The notes: a model not told the origin generated them from the sequence alone. A stretch of 59,602 nucleotides of DNA from Saccharofermentans sp. (GCA_024692105.1 JAILMZ010000143.1:1-59602); one strand, 5' to 3'. Numbered from the stretch's first letter, positions 7,631 to 16,572 are shown. Numbers and translations: made by a program.

Positions 7631-9172
7631 ATGGACGAACTGGATAAGCTGCGTATCGAGATCGATTCGGTAGATCGCGATATACTTAACGCCTTCGAAA
7701 GAAGGATGGCCCTGTGCCGTCAGATCGGCAACACAAAGCGTGCACACGGTATTGCCGTGTATGACGAAGCAAGAGAAGAAGTAAAGCTTAAGCAGATCCG
7801 CGATGCGGCCGGTTTTGAGAGTGCCCCTTATTCAGAAGAACTTTTCCGCGAACTCATAAGCCTTGCCAAGATACATCAGAACAAGCCGGCTTTCGGCGTT
7901 CTCGGCAAGTCGCTTCCGCACACATATTCACCGATGATCCATAACATCATCGATCCGTCTTATACATATTCCGTTATCGAGCGCGAGGAGAATGAACTTG
8001 ATGAACTGTTCGGCAGCGGACTGTTCAGAGGATTCAATGTCACGATCCCTTACAAGAAGGAAGCGTTCGCGCGCTGCGATGTTTTGGATGATGCCGCAAG
8101 AGAGACCGGCAGCGTCAATACCGTAGTATTCGGAGAAGACGGAAAGACTTACGGTTACAATACTGATTATTTCGGCTTTATCTATATGCTCAGGCGCAAG
8201 GGCATAGACGCTGCAGGCAAGACGGTTCTCGTACTGGGAACGGGCGGTGCGGCTTCTGCGGTGCTGTTTGCACTTAAGCAGCTCGGCGCATCTGAAGTAA
8301 TAAGCTGCGGCAGGACTTCGCAGATCAATTATGAGAATGTCTATGACCTTGCTTCATCAGCACAGATCATCATCAATACCACGCCTGTCGGAATGTATCC
8401 GAAGGTTAACGAGAGACTTCTTGATCTTACGCGCTTTGAGAAAGCCGAAGCATGTGTGGATCTAATCTATAACCCTTCAAGAACAAGATTCCTGCAGGAT
8501 GCGGAAGAACTCGGCATAAAGACTGCAGGCGGTCTGTCCATGCTGGTCGCACAGGGCTACAAAGCATCAAGGATCTTCTCAGGCGATGCACAAGGCGCAT
8601 CGAATATCGACAGCGAAGCAGAGAAGGTGATCGAGAGCGTCATAAGCAGGCTTGAACTGAGCATGCGTAACATCACGCTCATCGGAATGCCGGGCTCGGG
8701 CAAGACCACGCTTGCCAAGAGACTTGCTCTTCTGACCGGCAGAAAGATGATCGATCTTGACTATGCATACAGGGATAAATTCGGCATGACTTCCGCAGAG
8801 GCCATCTCCGGTCTTGGCGAAGATGCATTCCGTGAGAATGAGATGGCTGTAGCTGCAGAGGTACTGCCGTCTTCCGGTCTTGTCATATCCTGCGGCGGCG
8901 GTATCGTAACAAGGGAAGAAAACAAGTTCTATGTAAGATGCAATTCGAATGTTATCTATCTCGAAAGGCCGCTTACATCGCTTTCAGATCACAACCGTCC
9001 GGTATCCATACAGCACGGCGTCGAGAAACTCTACAGCCAGCGCAAGGAAGCATACGAGACATGGTGTGATTACAAGCTGCACCTGGAACGTTTCGAAGAC
9101 AAGGCATCTTATTCCGACGGTGCAGGCAAAGCTGCAATGGAACTTATCGAGAAGATGAAAGGCACACTATGA
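7631..9172 (+). CDS. Trifunctional fusion: chorismate mutase - shikimate dehydrogenase - shikimate kinase
   Basis: One open frame encodes three enzymes. Residues 1-85 are an AroQ-type chorismate mutase (LDKLRIEIDSVDRDILNAF, then R and K residues in the usual helix positions). Residues about 87-320 are AroE: GVLGKSLPHTYSPMIHN binds shikimate, NVTIPYK has the catalytic Lys, GYNTDYFG the catalytic Asp, and LGTGGAASAV binds NADP. Residues about 346-513 are AroK: Walker A GMPGSGKTT, IDLDY, and CGGGIV for shikimate binding. All signature residues are present, so all three activities are plausible. The start is ATG 7631, led by AAGGGGG at good spacing; the TTG at 7625 overlapping the aroC stop is less likely. 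Mutase activity would feed TyrA. Confidence 0.93.
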   Translation: MDELDKLRIEIDSVDRDILNAFERRMALCRQIGNTKRAHGIAVYDEAREEVKLKQIRDAAGFESAPYSEELFRELISLAKIHQNKPAFGVLGKSLPHTYSPMIHNIIDPSYTYSVIEREENELDELFGSGLFRGFNVTIPYKKEAFARCDVLDDAARETGSVNTVVFGEDGKTYGYNTDYFGFIYMLRRKGIDAAGKTVLVLGTGGAASAVLFALKQLGASEVISCGRTSQINYENVYDLASSAQIIINTTPVGMYPKVNERLLDLTRFEKAEACVDLIYNPSRTRFLQDAEELGIKTAGGLSMLVAQGYKASRIFSGDAQGASNIDSEAEKVIESVISRLELSMRNITLIGMPGSGKTTLAKRLALLTGRKMIDLDYAYRDKFGMTSAEAISGLGEDAFRENEMAVAAEVLPSSGLVISCGGGIVTREENKFYVRCNSNVIYLERPLTSLSDHNRPVSIQHGVEKLYSQRKEAYETWCDYKLHLERFEDKASYSDGAGKAAMELIEKMKGTL

Positions 9173-9594
9173 AGTTACTTGTTATCAACGGACCCAACCT
9201 CAACATGCTCGGCATCAGAGAACCTGATATCTATGGCAAGACCACCTATCAGGATCTGGTCGCAATGATAGAAGATCACTGTGAGAAGAAGGGCATAGAA
9301 GTTAAGTGCCTTCAGAGCAACCATGAGGGCGATCTGGTCGACTTCATCCAGGGAGCTTACTTCGATGATACGGACGGCATAGTCATCAACCCCGGCGCAT
9401 ATACGCATACATCGATAGCTATCCTGGATGCGCTCAAGGCTGTATCGATCCCCGCGGTCGAAGTCCACATCTCTGATATCGACGAGAGGGAAGAGTTCAG
9501 GAAGGTATCCTACATCTCTTCCTACTGCTCGAAAACGATCATCGGCAAGGGACTTGCAGGCTATATCGAGGCCATTGATCACCTGGCAGGCTGA
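9169..9594 (+). CDS. aroQ: Type II 3-dehydroquinate dehydratase
   Basis: Dehydrates 3-dehydroquinate to 3-dehydroshikimate. All type II signatures are present: INGPNLNMLGIREPDIYG with the catalytic Tyr, SNHEGDLVDFIQ, INPGAYTHTSIAILDAL, and EVHISDIDEREEFR with the active-site His. At 141 residues it is the usual length and would form a dodecamer. It is the last gene of the operon (ATGA overlap with the fusion gene). With it all seven shikimate steps plus chorismate mutase and prephenate dehydrogenase are encoded between 2357 and 9594. Confidence 0.95.
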   Translation: MKLLVINGPNLNMLGIREPDIYGKTTYQDLVAMIEDHCEKKGIEVKCLQSNHEGDLVDFIQGAYFDDTDGIVINPGAYTHTSIAILDALKAVSIPAVEVHISDIDEREEFRKVSYISSYCSKTIIGKGLAGYIEAIDHLAG

Positions 9595-9663
9595 TTTGTA
9601 AATTTTGATGCAAACACACCTGCGAAATCCCGTTATTAAACATAGATAACAATCAATATTAAT

Positions 9664-9680
9664 CCGCAAACCCTTTGCGG
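9664..9680 (+). terminator. Small hairpin after the aro operon
   Basis: CCGCAAA and TTTGCGG form a 7-bp stem with a CCC loop about 70 bases after the aroQ stop. No T tract follows, so a terminator role is uncertain. The remainder of the 9595-9781 gap is AT-rich with no ORF or RNA motif that I recognise. Confidence 0.3.
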
Positions 9681-9781
9681 TGTAGCATTCTTGACGAACG
9701 GTATTAATGGTGTGCGGAATGATGCCTGCCGCTTGAACCGCAACAGATATATTTATTCACATCTATATATCAAAACTACCT

Positions 9782-9810
9782 TTGACAATCATGCTCTGAC
9801 TTAATATTAT
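9782..9810 (+). promoter_or_regulatory. Strong housekeeping promoter for the phosphate cotransporter gene
   Basis: TTGACA (9782-9787), 17-base spacer, TATTAT (9805-9810): eleven of twelve consensus bases. The start site would be near 9817, which rules out the upstream GTG at 9815 as translation start. Confidence 0.85.
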
Positions 9811-9835
9811 TATTGTGTTCGGAGGTGGCTTGTTT

Positions 9836-11542
9836 ATGAATGCTGTTACAATTGCAATTCTCGGACTTTGCTCGGGAATGGCGATCTTCCTTTATAGCAT
9901 CAAGATGATGAGCAGCAGCCTTGAGGTCGTTGCCGGCGACAAGATGAAGACAGTTCTCGGCAAACTTACGGGCAACAGGTTCTTAGGTGTAGGCGTAGGT
10001 GCCGGAGTTACTGCTCTCATGCAATCCTCAACTGCGACTACCGTCATGGTCATCGGATTTGTTAACGCCGGACTCATGGATCTGTATCAGGCTCTCTGGC
10101 TTATCATGGGTGCCAACATCGGTACGAATATCACTTCACAGCTCATTGCATTTAAGATCGGTGACTACGCAGCCATCCTGGCGCTGGTCGGCGTATTCAT
10201 GTGCCTTCTCCTTAAGAACAAAAAGATGAAGAGCATAAGCGAAGTTGTCGCAGCGCTCGGATTTATCTTCGTCAGTATGAATCTCATGACTTCATCGATG
10301 GATCCTCTGTCGGAACTGGATTTCGTTAAGGACATGTTCCTTAATCTTACAAATCCTGTTCTCGAGATCCTGATGGGTATCCTCTTCGTAGTTATCTTCC
10401 AGAGCTCAGCCGGCGGTCTCGGTGTCTTGCAGGCACTCGTTATGTCTTCCGCAGGTGCTGATCTCATTACTCTCGAACAGGCAATGTTCATTATCTTCGG
10501 TCTGAATATCGGCACATGCCTCCACGCGGTCATCGCGGCTATCGGAGGATCAAAGAATGCCATGCGTGCCGCTCTCATGCATCTCCTGTTCAACCTTATC
10601 GGTACGATCGTATTTACCATCGCCGCATTCCTGTTACCCGTCGCAGACTTCGTAAGATCCTTGAGCCCCGATGATGTAGCAAGACAGTTCGCGAACATGC
10701 ACCTCGTATTCAATCTCGTATCGACAGCATTGCTGCTTCCCTGCGGCGGTCTTATCGTTAAGCTCGTTAACCTCATCCTGCCTGACAAGGGCGGCGATAC
10801 GGAAGGTGTCAGATATCTCAAGTATCTCAATCCGAATATGCTCTCACCCAATCTCTCGATCGGTGTGGCAGCAATGACTACTGCTCTTGCCAATGAGATC
10901 GGCAGAATGCTCGTCATGGCAGGAGGAAACGTACAGAGGAGTTTTGCTGCCGTAATCGACAACAACGAGGAGATCCAGAACGAGATCAACAAGGCGGAAG
11001 AATACATCGATTATCTCAACAAGGAAATATCATTCTATATCTCACACATCATGGTATTCGAGCTCAGCGAAGACGACGCCGTTACGATGAGTGCCCTGTT
11101 CAAGATCACGGGAAACATCGAGCGAATGGGTGACCATGCCACAAACATCGCAGGCTATGCAAACATGCTCGAAGACAAGGGTCTCAGACTCTCCGACAAG
11201 GCGCGTGCCGAGGTTGAAGAAATGATGAAGGTTACTGAGGAAGCATATAACACTCTCATCAAGACAAAGCCGAATTCCGTGCATATCAGGATGGCTCAGA
11301 TCGAGCAGAAGATCGATGATATGACGGAAGACTACAGAGAGCATCAGCTTGAAAGACTCAAGTCCGGTGTATGTTCAGGTGATGCCTGCGTCGTATACTC
11401 CGAGATGCTTACGGATTTCGAGAGACTCGGAGACCACATGCTCAACGTCGCGGAAGCAGCGGCAGAGAGCAATGTTAAGTCTTTCGGTATCGAGATAGAC
11501 AATGCAAAGAGCGAGCAGGCTGCAGCTACGGCAAAAGCATGA
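9836..11542 (+). CDS. Na+/phosphate cotransporter family protein with C-terminal PhoU-like domain
   Basis: A membrane protein of the NptA/PNaS family, expected to import phosphate with sodium. Residues 1-330 contain about eight or nine hydrophobic helices with two inverted repeats, each with the QSS signature (MQSSTATTVMVIGF and FQSSAGGLGVLQ) that lines the transport path. Residues about 350-545 are helical and PhoU-like (GNIERMGDHATNIA and FERLGDHMLNVAE), probably sensing phosphate or metal. The start is ATG 9836 after GGAGGTGG; the upstream GTG lies at the predicted transcription start. It is co-transcribed with trmL through an ATGA overlap. The substrate is inferred from family. Confidence 0.88.
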   Translation: MNAVTIAILGLCSGMAIFLYSIKMMSSSLEVVAGDKMKTVLGKLTGNRFLGVGVGAGVTALMQSSTATTVMVIGFVNAGLMDLYQALWLIMGANIGTNITSQLIAFKIGDYAAILALVGVFMCLLLKNKKMKSISEVVAALGFIFVSMNLMTSSMDPLSELDFVKDMFLNLTNPVLEILMGILFVVIFQSSAGGLGVLQALVMSSAGADLITLEQAMFIIFGLNIGTCLHAVIAAIGGSKNAMRAALMHLLFNLIGTIVFTIAAFLLPVADFVRSLSPDDVARQFANMHLVFNLVSTALLLPCGGLIVKLVNLILPDKGGDTEGVRYLKYLNPNMLSPNLSIGVAAMTTALANEIGRMLVMAGGNVQRSFAAVIDNNEEIQNEINKAEEYIDYLNKEISFYISHIMVFELSEDDAVTMSALFKITGNIERMGDHATNIAGYANMLEDKGLRLSDKARAEVEEMMKVTEEAYNTLIKTKPNSVHIRMAQIEQKIDDMTEDYREHQLERLKSGVCSGDACVVYSEMLTDFERLGDHMLNVAEAAAESNVKSFGIEIDNAKSEQAAATAKA

Positions 11543-12099
11543 CGGACAAGCGTGTAAACGTAGTTCTCTTTGAACCCGAGATACCTCAGAATACCGGCAA
11601 TATCATGCGCACCTGCGTGGCGTTCGGCTGCGGTCTGCACATCATCAAACCAATAGGATTCGATATAGACAGTCCGGTGTTCAGACGTTCGACGACCAAC
11701 CATATCACATGGGCCGATTACGAACTGTACGACAGCTATGAGGACTTCATAAGCCGCGCCGGCAAAGGCGAGTTTTACTTCATGACAAGATACGGCAAGA
11801 AGGCTCCGTCCGATATCGATTTCGCCGCCGTGCCTGAAGATAGAAGGATCTACCTGATATTCGGCAAAGAGAGCACAGGCATCCCTCCGGAGATACTAAG
11901 GTCCAATATGGACAGATGCTTCCGCATACCCATGACGGCAGAATGCAGATGCCTTAATCTTTCCAATGCTGCGGCTGTCGTGGTATATGAAGTCATGAAA
12001 CAGACGGATTATCCCGGCCTGTCGACGGAAGAGGTCCAAAAGGGCGCGGATTTCCTTGAAGGTTATTCTTACGATGAGACGCTGAAAGTCCCTAAGTAA
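11539..12099 (+). CDS. trmL: tRNA (cytidine(34)-2'-O)-methyltransferase
   Basis: A SPOUT-class enzyme that methylates the wobble nucleotide of certain Leu tRNAs using S-adenosylmethionine. VLFEPEIPQNTGNIMRTCVAFGCGLHII is the N-terminal signature. The SAM-binding trefoil knot is formed by LIFGKESTGIPPE, CFRIPM and the RCLNLSNAAAVVVYE tail. At 186 residues it is slightly longer than E. coli TrmL. The start overlaps the stop of the transporter gene. Downstream, the convergent ABC transporter operon ends three bases away. Confidence 0.92.
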   Translation: MTDKRVNVVLFEPEIPQNTGNIMRTCVAFGCGLHIIKPIGFDIDSPVFRRSTTNHITWADYELYDSYEDFISRAGKGEFYFMTRYGKKAPSDIDFAAVPEDRRIYLIFGKESTGIPPEILRSNMDRCFRIPMTAECRCLNLSNAAAVVVYEVMKQTDYPGLSTEEVQKGADFLEGYSYDETLKVPK

Positions 12100-12102
12100 A
12101 TA

Positions 12103-12393
12103 TCAGATACCGCTGAAGATCGATACCAGTATAGATATCAGTGAGAACTTGAAGATGATCGAGCAGACAAGCACGATGAGACCTGCCACGATCGAAGCAA
12201 CGTCGAGCCAGCGGCCGGTGCCGTAAACACCTACCGTGTATCCTTCTCTTCTCGCAGAACGTGAGCAGATGATGCCCGCGATCCCGAAGATGACCGACAG
12301 GGAAGAAGCATAGCTTCCCATAAGGAAAATAAGTCCTGCGATACCGAGGACGAGACTTGCAATGGCGTAAGGCTTTCCCGAACGATCTGCCAT
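12103..12393 (-). CDS. Small membrane protein, DUF4190-like
   Basis: A 96-residue protein with hydrophobic segments at about residues 8-27, 28-45 and 65-92. The opening AIASLVLGIAGLIF followed by SVIFGIAGIICS resembles the repeated glycine-rich helices of DUF4190 proteins, which have no established function. It starts one base after the ATPase gene stop, so it is the last gene of the ABC transporter operon. Whether it helps the transporter is unknown. Confidence 0.65.
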   Translation of the reverse strand: MADRSGKPYAIASLVLGIAGLIFLMGSYASSLSVIFGIAGIICSRSARREGYTVGVYGTGRWLDVASIVAGLIVLVCSIIFKFSLISILVSIFSGI

Positions 12394-12394
12394 A

Positions 12395-13147
12395 TCAGAG
12401 CACCTTCTGGAGGAAAGACTTCAGACGTTCATTCCTCGGATTTGTGAATATCTGTTCCGGAGTATCTTCTTCGATGATCTTACCTTCATCCATGAATATT
12501 ACCCTTGTGCCGACTTCTCTTGCAAAACCCATCTCATGAGTTACGCAGACCATCGTCATACCGTCCTTGGCAAGCTGCTTCATTACCTCGAGAACTTCTC
12601 CTACCATCTCGGGGTCGAGTGCGCTCGTAGGCTCGTCGAAAAGCATTACTTCGGGGTCCATCGCAAGAGATCTTACGATGGCGATCCTCTGCTTCTGTCC
12701 GCCGGAGAGCTGTGAAGGGTATGAGTTGGCACGATCTGCAAGACCTACTCTGTCCAGGAGTTCCATGGCCTTCTTCTCTGCATCTTCAGCAGAAAGCTTG
12801 CCGAGCTTAACGGGAGCTATGGTCATGTTCTTGATGATCGACAAGTGGGGGAAGAGATTAAAGTGCTGGAATACCATTCCCATGTTCTGGCGCAGCTTGT
12901 TGATATCAGTCTCGGGAGATGTGATGTCGATGCCGTCCAAAGTTATCGTACCTTCTGTCGGACGCTCAAGAAGATTCAGCGACCTGAGGAAAGTCGATTT
13001 GCCTGAACCGGAAGGTCCGATCACGACTACGACCTCACCCTTGCGTATATCGTTTGTTATACCGTCAAGAGCATGGATCTTGCCGTCGTTGTAGTATTTC
13101 TTAAGCCCCTTTACGGAGATCAGAACTTCGCCGTTGTTAACGCTCAC
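12395..13147 (-). CDS. Polar amino-acid ABC transporter, ATP-binding protein
   Basis: The energising subunit of a GlnQ/HisP-type importer. Walker [10 protein letters not shown] near residue 44, signature LSGGQKQR, Walker [15 protein letters not shown] and the H-loop CVTHEMGF are all intact. [22 protein letters not shown] is the form typical of polar amino-acid transporters. At 250 residues it is normal length. The GTG start at 13147 overlaps the permease end by 11 bases, with GGGAGG/GAGG upstream. The substrate (for example Gln, Glu, Arg or cystine) cannot be read from the sequence. Confidence 0.93.
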   Translation of the reverse strand: MSVNNGEVLISVKGLKKYYNDGKIHALDGITNDIRKGEVVVVIGPSGSGKSTFLRSLNLLERPTEGTITLDGIDITSPETDINKLRQNMGMVFQHFNLFPHLSIIKNMTIAPVKLGKLSAEDAEKKAMELLDRVGLADRANSYPSQLSGGQKQRIAIVRSLAMDPEVMLFDEPTSALDPEMVGEVLEVMKQLAKDGMTMVCVTHEMGFAREVGTRVIFMDEGKIIEEDTPEQIFTNPRNERLKSFLQKVL

Positions 13148-14087
13148 TGTTCCTCAGCCTCCCTTCGAGCAGAGATACCATCTTGGTAAAGAACATTACG
13201 ATAATAAGATAGATAGCGGCAACCACGATGAGTGGCAGGAATGCCGAATATGTCTGGGACTGGATGATATCGCCGGCTTTTGTGAGGTCCTGAAGACCGA
13301 CATAACCTGCGACCGAGGTCTCTTTGATGAGGACGATGAACTCGTTTGCGAGTGCCGGCAGGATCGTCTTAAAAGCCTGCGGAATGATGATATAAACCAT
13401 AGTCTGGATATAGTTGAAACCCAGAGACCTGCCCGCTTCAAACTGGCCGGGATCGACGCTCATGATACCGCTTCGGATAATTTCTGCGACATATGCACCC
13501 GAATTGATTCCGAATGCGAGTACGGCGACCAGGACTTTGTTGTTGGATGCGGCAAAGATGATGAAATAAGCGATCATGAGCTGGACTACCGTAGGAGTAC
13601 CGCGGATGACGGTAAGGTATATCCTTGCAAGCTTATCCACAAAATCAAAGATCTTTTTGCCGAAACCGGGACGGAGCTCTTCTTCAAGCTTGTCGTGTGA
13701 TGAGCGGATCGTGGCAATCAAAACGCCCAGCGCGATGCCTATCAGCGTGGCAAAGAAGGTGACCTCGAAAGTGATACCGAGACCTTTGACGATGTACATG
13801 TATCTGTCTTTGTCGATGAAGTTCAGCTTGACCTGAGCATAGAAGTCGTTGGACCAACCGATCAGGAGCCTGCCGATACTGCTGTCGGCATAGATGCGGA
13901 GCAGAGATATGGCATAGTCATAGTTCACCAGGAGAAGGATAGCATAGCCTACACTGGCGGCAGCTATTATGAGACAAAGAATCGCAAAGAGTATGGAAGT
14001 CCTGCTGCTCTTTTCAAGGGTGAACAGCTTTTTACGCGGCGCTTCGCTCTCCGGTGTGTCTATCTGCTTCTCTTCTTCTTCGATCAT
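13137..14087 (-). CDS. Polar amino-acid ABC transporter, permease
   Basis: A HisM/GlnP-family inner-membrane permease. Residues 1-30 are a charged cytoplasmic extension (EEEEK then ESEAPRKK), followed by an extra hydrophobic helix at about 33-55 and a periplasmic-type segment. The core permease domain starts near residue 98 ([24 protein letters not shown]). The EAA loop [23 protein letters not shown], which docks on the ATPase, is intact. At 316 residues it is about 80 longer than usual, accounted for by the N-terminal extension. ATG 14087 has AGGAGA seven bases upstream. It is separated from the binding-protein gene by a terminator-like hairpin. Confidence 0.92.
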   Translation of the reverse strand: MIEEEEKQIDTPESEAPRKKLFTLEKSSRTSILFAILCLIIAAASVGYAILLLVNYDYAISLLRIYADSSIGRLLIGWSNDFYAQVKLNFIDKDRYMYIVKGLGITFEVTFFATLIGIALGVLIATIRSSHDKLEEELRPGFGKKIFDFVDKLARIYLTVIRGTPTVVQLMIAYFIIFAASNNKVLVAVLAFGINSGAYVAEIIRSGIMSVDPGQFEAGRSLGFNYIQTMVYIIIPQAFKTILPALANEFIVLIKETSVAGYVGLQDLTKAGDIIQSQTYSAFLPLIVVAAIYLIIVMFFTKMVSLLEGRLRNSER

Positions 14088-14138
14088 CAGATCGTCTCCT
14101 AAGTGTGTATTCAGTCGAAAACACTATTATAGAAAGAA

Positions 14139-14172
14139 AAAGGACGGAAATAAAGTCTCATTTCCGTCCTTT
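14139..14172 (-). terminator. Intercistronic terminator between binding-protein and permease genes
   Basis: On the minus strand ATTTCCGTCCTTT closes a 13-bp perfect stem with an 8-base loop and runs into TTCTTTCT. Placed after the solute-binding protein gene and before the permease, it would lower downstream expression, a common way to make more binding protein than membrane subunits. Confidence 0.75.
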
Positions 14173-14203
14173 GTTATAGTTTTTGGTTTAATGGTTGAAG
14201 TTA

Positions 14204-14998
14204 TCAGCCTTCAGCGGGGATGTACTTTGCAACGATAGCGTCGAGCGTACCGTCCTTCTCGAGTTCGTCCAAAGCGCCGTTGATAGCGTTGAGAAGATCT
14301 TCGTTGTCCTTGCTGAGGCACATAGCATATTCCTCTTCAGCATAAGCCGTATCAAGGATGACAAGGCCTTCGTTTGCAGCAACGAATGCCTTTGCAGGCT
14401 CGTTGTCGATTACGACTGCGTCTACCTTGCCGCTTGTAAGAGCAATGATAGCATCTGTACCCTTCTGGTAACGGTCGATCCTGTCTTCTCCTACATCATC
14501 TGTCATATAGATATCGCCTGTTGTTCCGATCTGAACACCAACGATGTAGTCGCCATCAAGAAGTGTATCTACATCTGTGATCTCGGAGCCTTCAGGTACG
14601 ATTACAGACTGGATGCCTGTAGCATAAGTGGATGTAAAGTTGACTGACTGGAGTCTCTCTTCCGTTACTGTCATTCCTGCGCATCCGATGTCGTACTTTC
14701 CGGACTGAACGCCGACGATGATGGAATCGAACTTGGTATCCTCGATAACGAGCTCAAGTCCCAGTTTGTCTGCAACAGCCTTAGCGATCTCTGCATCGAT
14801 ACCTACGACCTGGTCACCGTCATAGTACTCATAGGGCGGGAAGTCAGCACTGGTAGCCATGATGAGCTTGCCGGATTCAACAGTCTTAAGACCGTTATCG
14901 GCAGTCTCTGTGGAAGCGGGCTGTGAGCATCCGGCCATTCCGAGAGCAAGAGCGCCCGTAAGAACGGCAGAGATGACCTTGCTTGTAATTGTCTTCAT
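14204..14998 (-). CDS. Amino-acid ABC transporter substrate-binding lipoprotein
   Basis: A 264-residue family 3 extracellular solute-binding protein. A signal peptide ends in the lipobox LGMAGC with Cys24, so the mature protein is anchored outside the membrane. The lobes carry the family hallmarks: LIMATSADFPPYEYYDGDQVVGIDAEIAKAVAD at the N-terminus, then FDSIIVGVQSGKYDIGCAGMTVTEER. The ribosome site GGAGG precedes ATG 14998. It is the first gene of the transporter operon and divergent from the saccharopine-dehydrogenase-like gene. Ligand unknown; the family binds polar amino acids. Confidence 0.93.
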   Translation of the reverse strand: MKTITSKVISAVLTGALALGMAGCSQPASTETADNGLKTVESGKLIMATSADFPPYEYYDGDQVVGIDAEIAKAVADKLGLELVIEDTKFDSIIVGVQSGKYDIGCAGMTVTEERLQSVNFTSTYATGIQSVIVPEGSEITDVDTLLDGDYIVGVQIGTTGDIYMTDDVGEDRIDRYQKGTDAIIALTSGKVDAVVIDNEPAKAFVAANEGLVILDTAYAEEEYAMCLSKDNEDLLNAINGALDELEKDGTLDAIVAKYIPAEG

Positions 14999-15037
14999 AA
15001 TCGTTCCTCCAAAAGTTCTGTATTAATCAGCAACTTT

Positions 15038-15067
15038 ATCTTAAACCTCACACGGCATTGGTGGCAA
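15038..15067 (-). promoter_or_regulatory. Candidate promoter of the amino-acid transporter operon
   Basis: On the minus strand TTGCCA (15062-15067), 18-base spacer, TAAGAT (15038-15043), with a leader of about 35 bases to the ATG. A moderate match. Confidence 0.4.
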
Positions 15068-15167
15068 ATCAGCATTTATTCAAAAACTCGGCGTGCGAAA
15101 GAGCCTGAGGTTATGCAATTTATTTTCATTTGGAAGAAAAAACATATAAAACCGCCTTATTTTACAA

Positions 15168-15196
15168 TTGCCGATTTGCCGGTTGCAAAGTAAAAT
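15168..15196 (+). promoter_or_regulatory. Promoter of the saccharopine-dehydrogenase-like gene
   Basis: TTGCCG (15168-15173), 17-base spacer, TAAAAT (15191-15196). The spacer contains an inverted repeat TTTGC-N5-GCAAA (15175-15189), a possible operator. The start site near 15203 excludes any translation start upstream of it. Confidence 0.6.
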
Positions 15197-15243
15197 ATAT
15201 CAGTAATTATAAATTAGTAATTGAGAGGTTCTTGTTACATACC

Positions 15244-16548
15244 ATGAAGAGTCTGATGATACTCGGTTGTAATGATATTACCAAGCGACTGCTCCTGGAG
15301 CTCTGCAGGGACAGGACTTTTGCCACGAACGTCTGTCTGGCTTCGCGCAGAAAGCAGGAGTGTGACGAGCTCAAGAAGATGGCCGAGAGCCGCGGAATGA
15401 GAGTCACGACTTCCGGAATCGACGTATCCAATGTCGAGGGCGCGATGCTCATGATGAAGATCATAGCTCCCGAACTCGTGGTCAACCTTCTTCCGCCCGA
15501 ACTTGCTCCCGGTGCCATGGATCTGGCAGCAAAAGCCGGCGCGGATTACCTGGACGGCAAGCTCAGCGGTGTTCCGGATACTCCGTCTGCGACCTCGCTC
15601 CTGTCTGAACAGTTCAAGAAGTTCGGACAGTTCCAGACTGCAGGCAAGACGGCAGTCTGCGGTGCAGGCGTTATGCCGGGCGTAGTTACGACCATAGCAA
15701 GGAAGTTCGCAGCACAGGATTTCGATAAGGTAAAGAAGATAGACATCGTCCGCATCATAGGCGATGTTGAGAAGAAGAGCAAAGACGGCAAAGAAGCAGC
15801 TGTAGATGAGACGCTGTATGCGGAAGACATAAAGGCTGCTCTTGCCGGAGAAGATGCCAAGAAGCAGGAAGGCAAAGAAAAAGAGACCGCGTCAGAGAAG
15901 GTGTTTATCGTTGAGGACGGCAAGCTTAAGACGCTTGATGCCGCTTCCCTTAAAGCCAAATCCGCGTCCGGCACGGATGTTGTTCTGGCAAGCAGCCCCG
16001 TTGTAACGGATTTCCTGAAGGAGATCCCCGAGGTGTCTGACATAAGGTATTTCGAGCCGGGCCAGGCATCTGAAGTAAAGACGGTACATAAGGCACCTGC
16101 TGAGAAGATCGAGCTTCTGAAGTCGCTCGGACTGCTCTCTGACAAGCCCGTTAAGGTAGGCGATGTCAGTGTCGCCCCCGTTGATCTGGTAACGGAAGTC
16201 CTTCCTAAGATGAATGCGGGAAGAAGATCCGAGGACAAGAAGGAATCTCCCGCGAAGGGCAAGTTTGTCCTGGAGATTTATATTACCGGCGAGAAGAATA
16301 AAAAGGAGCTCACCAGGCTCTACAAGATAGAACTCGATAACGAAGAGTGCATGCTGAAGCATAACGTCGATGCGGAAGAATATCTTGAAGGTACGGCTAC
16401 CATCGCCGCAGTCAAGCTGATGTGCAACGACAAGTGGAAGAAGAAGGGCGTGTTCTCGCCTGCATCTTTTGACAGCAGGATCTTCTATGAAGCACTTGAA
16501 GCAGAAGGAATCGAAGTAAAAGAATCAGACAGCAAACCGCTCCTGTGA
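15244..16548 (+). CDS. Saccharopine dehydrogenase-like NAD(P)-dependent oxidoreductase
   Basis: A 434-residue protein with an N-terminal Rossmann domain. The region LMILGCNDITKRLL, CLASR, then MMKIIAPELVVNLLPPEL matches the saccharopine dehydrogenase fold, and the FQTAGKTAVCGAGVMPGVVTTIA stretch is typical of the family's linker to the C-terminal domain. Residues about 175-215 are a Lys/Glu-rich low-complexity insertion. Family members act on saccharopine or carboxynorspermidine; the substrate here is unknown. I use ATG 15244 because the frame's upstream ATG at 15130 precedes the predicted promoter. GAGAGG lies 15 bases upstream. It is divergent from an amino-acid importer, suggesting amino-acid metabolism. 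Confidence 0.7.
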   Translation: MKSLMILGCNDITKRLLLELCRDRTFATNVCLASRRKQECDELKKMAESRGMRVTTSGIDVSNVEGAMLMMKIIAPELVVNLLPPELAPGAMDLAAKAGADYLDGKLSGVPDTPSATSLLSEQFKKFGQFQTAGKTAVCGAGVMPGVVTTIARKFAAQDFDKVKKIDIVRIIGDVEKKSKDGKEAAVDETLYAEDIKAALAGEDAKKQEGKEKETASEKVFIVEDGKLKTLDAASLKAKSASGTDVVLASSPVVTDFLKEIPEVSDIRYFEPGQASEVKTVHKAPAEKIELLKSLGLLSDKPVKVGDVSVAPVDLVTEVLPKMNAGRRSEDKKESPAKGKFVLEIYITGEKNKKELTRLYKIELDNEECMLKHNVDAEEYLEGTATIAAVKLMCNDKWKKKGVFSPASFDSRIFYEALEAEGIEVKESDSKPLL

Positions 16549-16572
16549 CAACTTCAACGGAGGTAATCTGAT

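Noticed and set aside
7622..7634. Identical TTGATCATGG at the starts of tyrA and the AroE fusion as a regulatory repeat.
   Set aside because: Ten bases at two stop/start junctions can arise by chance from TTGA stops plus ATG starts; no other copies stand out.
9595..9781. A riboswitch or small gene between aroQ and the phosphate cotransporter.
   Set aside because: Only a 7-bp hairpin and several CCGC-type repeats are visible; no known motif, and no ORF with a ribosome site.
15130..15243. N-terminal extension of the saccharopine-dehydrogenase-like protein from ATG 15130.
   Set aside because: It contains the predicted promoter (15168-15196), the 38 extra residues do not fit a Rossmann start, and it has no ribosome site.
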